DNA of 64,000 nt from Gilliamella sp. Choc5-1 (GTDB lineage: Bacteria; Pseudomonadota; Gammaproteobacteria; Enterobacterales; Orbaceae). The stretch's first letter is position 1. Each line of letters starts with the position of its first letter. The notes beneath the pieces are model-generated. The model was not told the DNA's origin, searched no databases, and saw only the letters and a list, made by a program, of their open reading frames with translations. This document shows positions 60,737 through 64,000 of this stretch, one piece after another. The translations under genes were made by a program, and so were the position numbers. The stretch lies in NCBI RefSeq assembly GCF_001690595.1, contig NZ_LZHH01000046.1:33096-97095 (forward strand). The letters run 5' to 3'.

Positions 60737-62329
60737 TTATTCAATCCCTTGGCTACGCAAGTAATCTTCATAATTACCTGTATAATCAATGACTTTTTCA
60801 GGTGTAATTTCAACAATGCGTGTTGCCAACGAGCTAACAAATTCACGATCGTGTGAAACAAAAAATAGCGTGCCTTGATAAAGCTCTAATGCCATATTGA
60901 GTGATTCGATAGATTCCATATCTAAATGGTTGGTTGGCTCGTCCATAACAATAATATTTGGGCGTTGCATCATCAATTTACCAAATAGCATACGTCCTTT
61001 TTCACCACCTGATAGTACTTTGACTTGCTTTTTAATATCATCTTGTGAAAACAGTAATCGACCTAAAATACTACGTACGGCTTGCTCGTCATCGGTTGGC
61101 TGCTTCCATTGGCTCATCCAGTCAAATACAGTTAAGTCGCCTTCAAATTCGTATTCGTGATCTTGTGCATAATAACCAATATTGGCATTTTCAGACCATT
61201 TTATATCGCCCTGTTCGGGAGTAAGCTCGCCCATCAGTGTTTTTATTAATGTAGTTTTACCAATACCGTTAGTCCCTAAAATAGCGACTTTTTCGCCCAC
61301 TTCGACCATTAGGTTTAAGTTTTTAAATAGTGGATCATTATCAAAACCTTTGGTCAGGTTTTCAACAACAAGCGCATTACGGAATAGTTTTTTATCTTGT
61401 TCAAAACGAATAAATGGATTTTGGCGGCTAGAGGCTTTGACTTCTTCAAGTTTAATTTTTTCAATTTGTTTTGCGCGCGAAGTTGCTTGTTTTGATTTAG
61501 ACGCATTGGCACTAAATCGACTAACAAAAGATTGTAGCTCACTGATTTGTGCTTTCTTTTTGGCATTGTCAGCTAATAAACGCTCTCTCGCTTGCGTTGA
61601 TGCTGTCATATAATCATCATAGTTACCAGGGTAGATGCGAAGCTCACCATAATCCATGTCTGCCATATGGGTACAGACCATATTTAAAAAATGGCGGTCA
61701 TGCGAAATAATGATCATAGTACTTTCACGTTGGTTTAGGGTGTCTTCAAGCCAGCGAATTGTATCAATATCTAAGTTATTGGTTGGTTCATCAAGCAATA
61801 ATATATCAGGATTTGAAAATAGGGCTTGTGCCAATAATACACGCAGTTTCCAACCAGGAGCAACTTCGCTCATTAAACCATAGTGTTGTTCAATTGGAAT
61901 ACCAACGCCTAATAATAATTCACCTGCACGCGCTTCGGCACTATAGCCATCCATTTCAGCGTATTGAGTTTCTAAATCAGCCACTTTAAAGCCGTCTTCT
62001 TCACTCATTTCAGGTAGTGAATAGATGCGGTCACGCTCTTGTTTGATTTGCCATAATTCGGTATGTCCCATAATTACCGTATCAAGCACGGTAAACTCTT
62101 CAAACGCAAATTGGTCTTGACGTAACTTACCCAGTCTTTCATGCGGATCTAAAGCTACATTGCCAGAGGTTGGCACTAAATCACCACCAATAATTTTCAT
62201 AAAAGTGGATTTACCACTACCATTGGCGCCAATTAAACCATAACGATTGCCATTACCGAATTTAACCGAGATATTTTCAAATAATGGCTTACTGCCAAAT
62301 TGCATTGTGATGTTATTTGTACTTAACAC
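60737..62329 (-). CDS. ybiT: ABC-F ATPase YbiT
   Basis: 530 residues, the same length as E. coli YbiT and very similar throughout. Two ATPase domains have Walker [10 protein letters not shown] and [20 protein letters not shown], and DEPTNNLD / DEPTNHLD, joined by a basic linker ([20 protein letters not shown]). By family it acts on the ribosome E site as a translation factor. The gene is monocistronic. Confidence 0.95.
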   Translation of the reverse strand: MLSTNNITMQFGSKPLFENISVKFGNGNRYGLIGANGSGKSTFMKIIGGDLVPTSGNVALDPHERLGKLRQDQFAFEEFTVLDTVIMGHTELWQIKQERDRIYSLPEMSEEDGFKVADLETQYAEMDGYSAEARAGELLLGVGIPIEQHYGLMSEVAPGWKLRVLLAQALFSNPDILLLDEPTNNLDIDTIRWLEDTLNQRESTMIIISHDRHFLNMVCTHMADMDYGELRIYPGNYDDYMTASTQARERLLADNAKKKAQISELQSFVSRFSANASKSKQATSRAKQIEKIKLEEVKASSRQNPFIRFEQDKKLFRNALVVENLTKGFDNDPLFKNLNLMVEVGEKVAILGTNGIGKTTLIKTLMGELTPEQGDIKWSENANIGYYAQDHEYEFEGDLTVFDWMSQWKQPTDDEQAVRSILGRLLFSQDDIKKQVKVLSGGEKGRMLFGKLMMQRPNIIVMDEPTNHLDMESIESLNMALELYQGTLFFVSHDREFVSSLATRIVEITPEKVIDYTGNYEDYLRSQGIE

Positions 62330-62873
62330 TAGAATATACTCTCTTTAACATGCGTTTCACTCATAAGTAATAATTAGCCTTTGAGTAAAGTCGCGGAAAT
62401 ATGAATTGACACATATTATGCCATAATAAAACTTTTTTGAGGATATTTGATTTGTTACAGGTGTTTATGGTAGTGATTTTAATTTGCTAACTACTTATTA
62501 ACCAATTTGAGTTGAAATTTTGACAAAAAAATAAGAGAATAGCCCCCGAAATTAGTAAAACTTAAATTAGTTTAAATAGTTAGTGAATGGATAGGTGTAA
62601 TTAGTTATTTGTCAGTTATTTTTTATTTAGCACCACATCATTAGTTAGGGTCAGTTTTCTTTTTATAATAGGTTAAATTATTTATATAGCTTGGTTTACC
62701 TATTAACAGAAATTGATAATTGCTTACGAACAGCGGTAATTCTATTATTCAACATAATTATATATATCATAAATTAAATATATAAATTTCGAAAACAATA
62801 AGTCTGTGCTGTATTAAAACTTAACTACTAGACAGTGCAATATGCAAAACAAAATGGTAAGGATAGAAATAGT
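62330..62873. other. gene-free AT-rich region
   Basis: About 540 bp upstream of ybiT with no credible ORF and no clear hairpin. The ybiT promoter should lie in its first 100 bp. No tRNA was seen that could mark an integration site. Confidence 0.5.
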
Positions 62874-63368
62874 ATGAAATACCACTTAGATAATTTTGTT
62901 AAATTAATGAATGATTCAAAAAAAACGTTATTTGTTAGTTGATAAGCTAAGACCTCTACCCGATTATAACTTAATATCTGTTGATAATATTCCTGAATTC
63001 TTTTTTTGCAAACAAGCTGATAAAAACAATAAAAAAGAACGAATAGTTCCTGTTTTAAGATCTGATTTAAGTCATGATATAAATAATTGTCCGCATTTAA
63101 TATTAATTGCTGAGCAAAATGAAACATTAAATCCTAATTTATTGGCTCTTTCTCTTAAAGAGGCCAATAGTGAGTTATTTATGGATAAGCGCTATATCAA
63201 ACGATATCTAAAAATCAGATAAGCGCAAAAAAATTATTTGAAACAGCAGTTGATTATAATCGTAAAAAAGATAACTATACAGAGCTTCCCCCAGATTCGG
63301 TACCATTACAACCAGAGCTAGTATTTGATGATCTAACAATCACAGGATTTGTAGTAGCTCAAACTTAA
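62874..63368 (+). pseudogene. frameshifted gene, unknown function
   Basis: Three open segments in different frames join into one protein of about 164 residues. ATG at 62874 runs 22 codons to a stop after an eight-A run near 62916; the frame that continues from it (residues RYLLVDKLRPLPDYNLIS onward) is open to 63222; a second shift at AAAAATCAG near 63205 leads into a third segment (KLFETAVDYNRKKDNYTE, ending in VVAQT) that stops at 63368. The joined sequence is coherent in composition. It was not recognised; a weak likeness to DUF4123-type proteins is too vague to claim. It lies directly beside a transposase gene. Confidence 0.6.
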
Positions 63369-63383
63369 TCTGACAAACACATA

Positions 63384-64000
63384 TTACTCATCGGCTTTCA
63401 TTTTAACAAAATGCGTGCCCGATGAGCAAAATAAATTCTCCAATTGCGTTTCCTTAACCAACCCCTTTGCATCATTCCATGTTTGCCATGGTGTCTTCCC
63501 ATAACAATATTTTCCAGAGTGTGCTCTTTCTCGATTGTAAAATTCAAGCCATTGCTCAATATCGTTTTGTATTTCACTCAATTGCGTGTAAATCTTACGC
63601 CGAAATAAAATATCATAACATTCTGTTTTCATCGTCTTATGGAATCGCTCACAAATACCGTTAGTTTGTGGGCTGTAGGCTTTGGTCTTGGTGTGTTCAA
63701 TATCTTCTAGATTAAGATAAAGCTCATAAGCATTGCTCTCCTTATGGACATTATATTCCGTACCTCGGTCTGTAAGAATGCGTAACAGCGGCACTTGTTC
63801 CCTGTCAAAGAAAGGAAGGACTTTATCATTGAGCATATCGGCAGCAATCAGACTGTTTTTCTCGGTATAGACTTTAGCAAAAGCGAGTCTGGAATAGGTA
63901 TCAATAAATGTTTGTTGGTATATTTTCCCTATGCCTTTAATGTGTCCTACATAATAGGTATCTTGTGCACATAAATAACCCGGATGATGTGTCTCAATTT
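63384..64000 (-). mobile_element. IS481-type transposase (partial, runs off the right edge)
   Basis: A minus-strand frame open from the window end to the stop at 63384, about 205 residues. The DDE core is visible: Asp in CAQDTYYVGHIKG, Asp in ILTDRGTEYN, and Glu in NGICERFHKT. The layout is that of IS481 transposases. The N-terminal helix-turn-helix domain lies beyond the window. The left IS end should lie between 63369 and 63384; no inverted repeat can be proved without the other end. Confidence 0.85.

Noticed and set aside
61182..61613. 143-codon plus-strand ORF inside ybiT
   Set aside because: Antisense shadow of the conserved ABC-F linker and second ATPase domain.
62828..63127. 99-codon minus-strand ORF opposite the frameshifted gene
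   Set aside because: Its composition is that of an antisense frame; the plus-strand reading rebuilds a coherent protein.

Overview
The window reads as chromosomal DNA of a low-GC gammaproteobacterium. Many proteins and gene adjacencies are of enterobacterial type (matP, topA-cysB, a complete his operon with a polyhistidine leader peptide, mfd beside lolCDE, mmuPM, ybiT, yggL, yefM-yoeB, LexA-controlled sulA), but base use is strongly AT-rich. That combination fits the Orbales, for example a Gilliamella-like gut symbiont; this is inference from gene content, not a database match. MatP plus one perfect matS site (59871-59883) and several one-mismatch sites suggest a position in or near the Ter macrodomain.

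Layout. 1-3808: phospholipid-type genes (end of ynbC, ynbD, a small membrane protein, ynbB). 3925-5670: an HPr-like phosphocarrier with its own terminator, and an amine/amino-acid importer. 5988-9579: an accessory patch of small lipoprotein genes, some broken, one carrying six copies of an 8-bp repeat. 10053-13634: a fructose-type PTS pair and an amidohydrolase. 13782-18024: matP, topA, cysB. 18101-25377: hisL-hisGDCBHAFI on the minus strand. 25530-30088: an Lrp-like regulator opposite a cysteine hydrolase, a gene remnant, and a Tm-1-like gene pair opposite a TetR regulator. 30153-34185: SDR plus acyl-CoA ligase pair, sulA, crcB, riboflavin synthase. 34311-46010: a hypothetical gene, mmuM/mmuP, three tandem ydgA paralogues and mfd. 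46160-50650: lolCDE, rhomboid protease, acetyltransferase. 50934-57738: a small zinc-ribbon protein, then a nickel-type ABC operon (nikABCDE) ending in a MATE exporter. 58293-62329: rhlE, yggL, yefM-yoeB and ybiT. 62874-64000: a frameshifted gene and an IS481-type transposase running off the right edge.

Logic. Most of the window is conserved housekeeping: histidine synthesis, lipoprotein export, transcription-coupled repair, topology, methionine salvage and SOS division control. The accessory parts are the lipoprotein patch (6-9.6 kb), the hydrolase/Tm-1/TetR stretch, the SDR-ligase pair, the nik-MATE operon and the right edge. No complete unknown defence or mobile system was found. The least explained signals are a dispersed intergenic motif (core TTTGTNAAAAANWTTCAGG) in five copies, all on the plus strand, one overlapping the lolC start; an 8-bp repeat that locks a lipoprotein gene out of frame; a relic copy of the his attenuator hairpin; and the nik-MATE operon.
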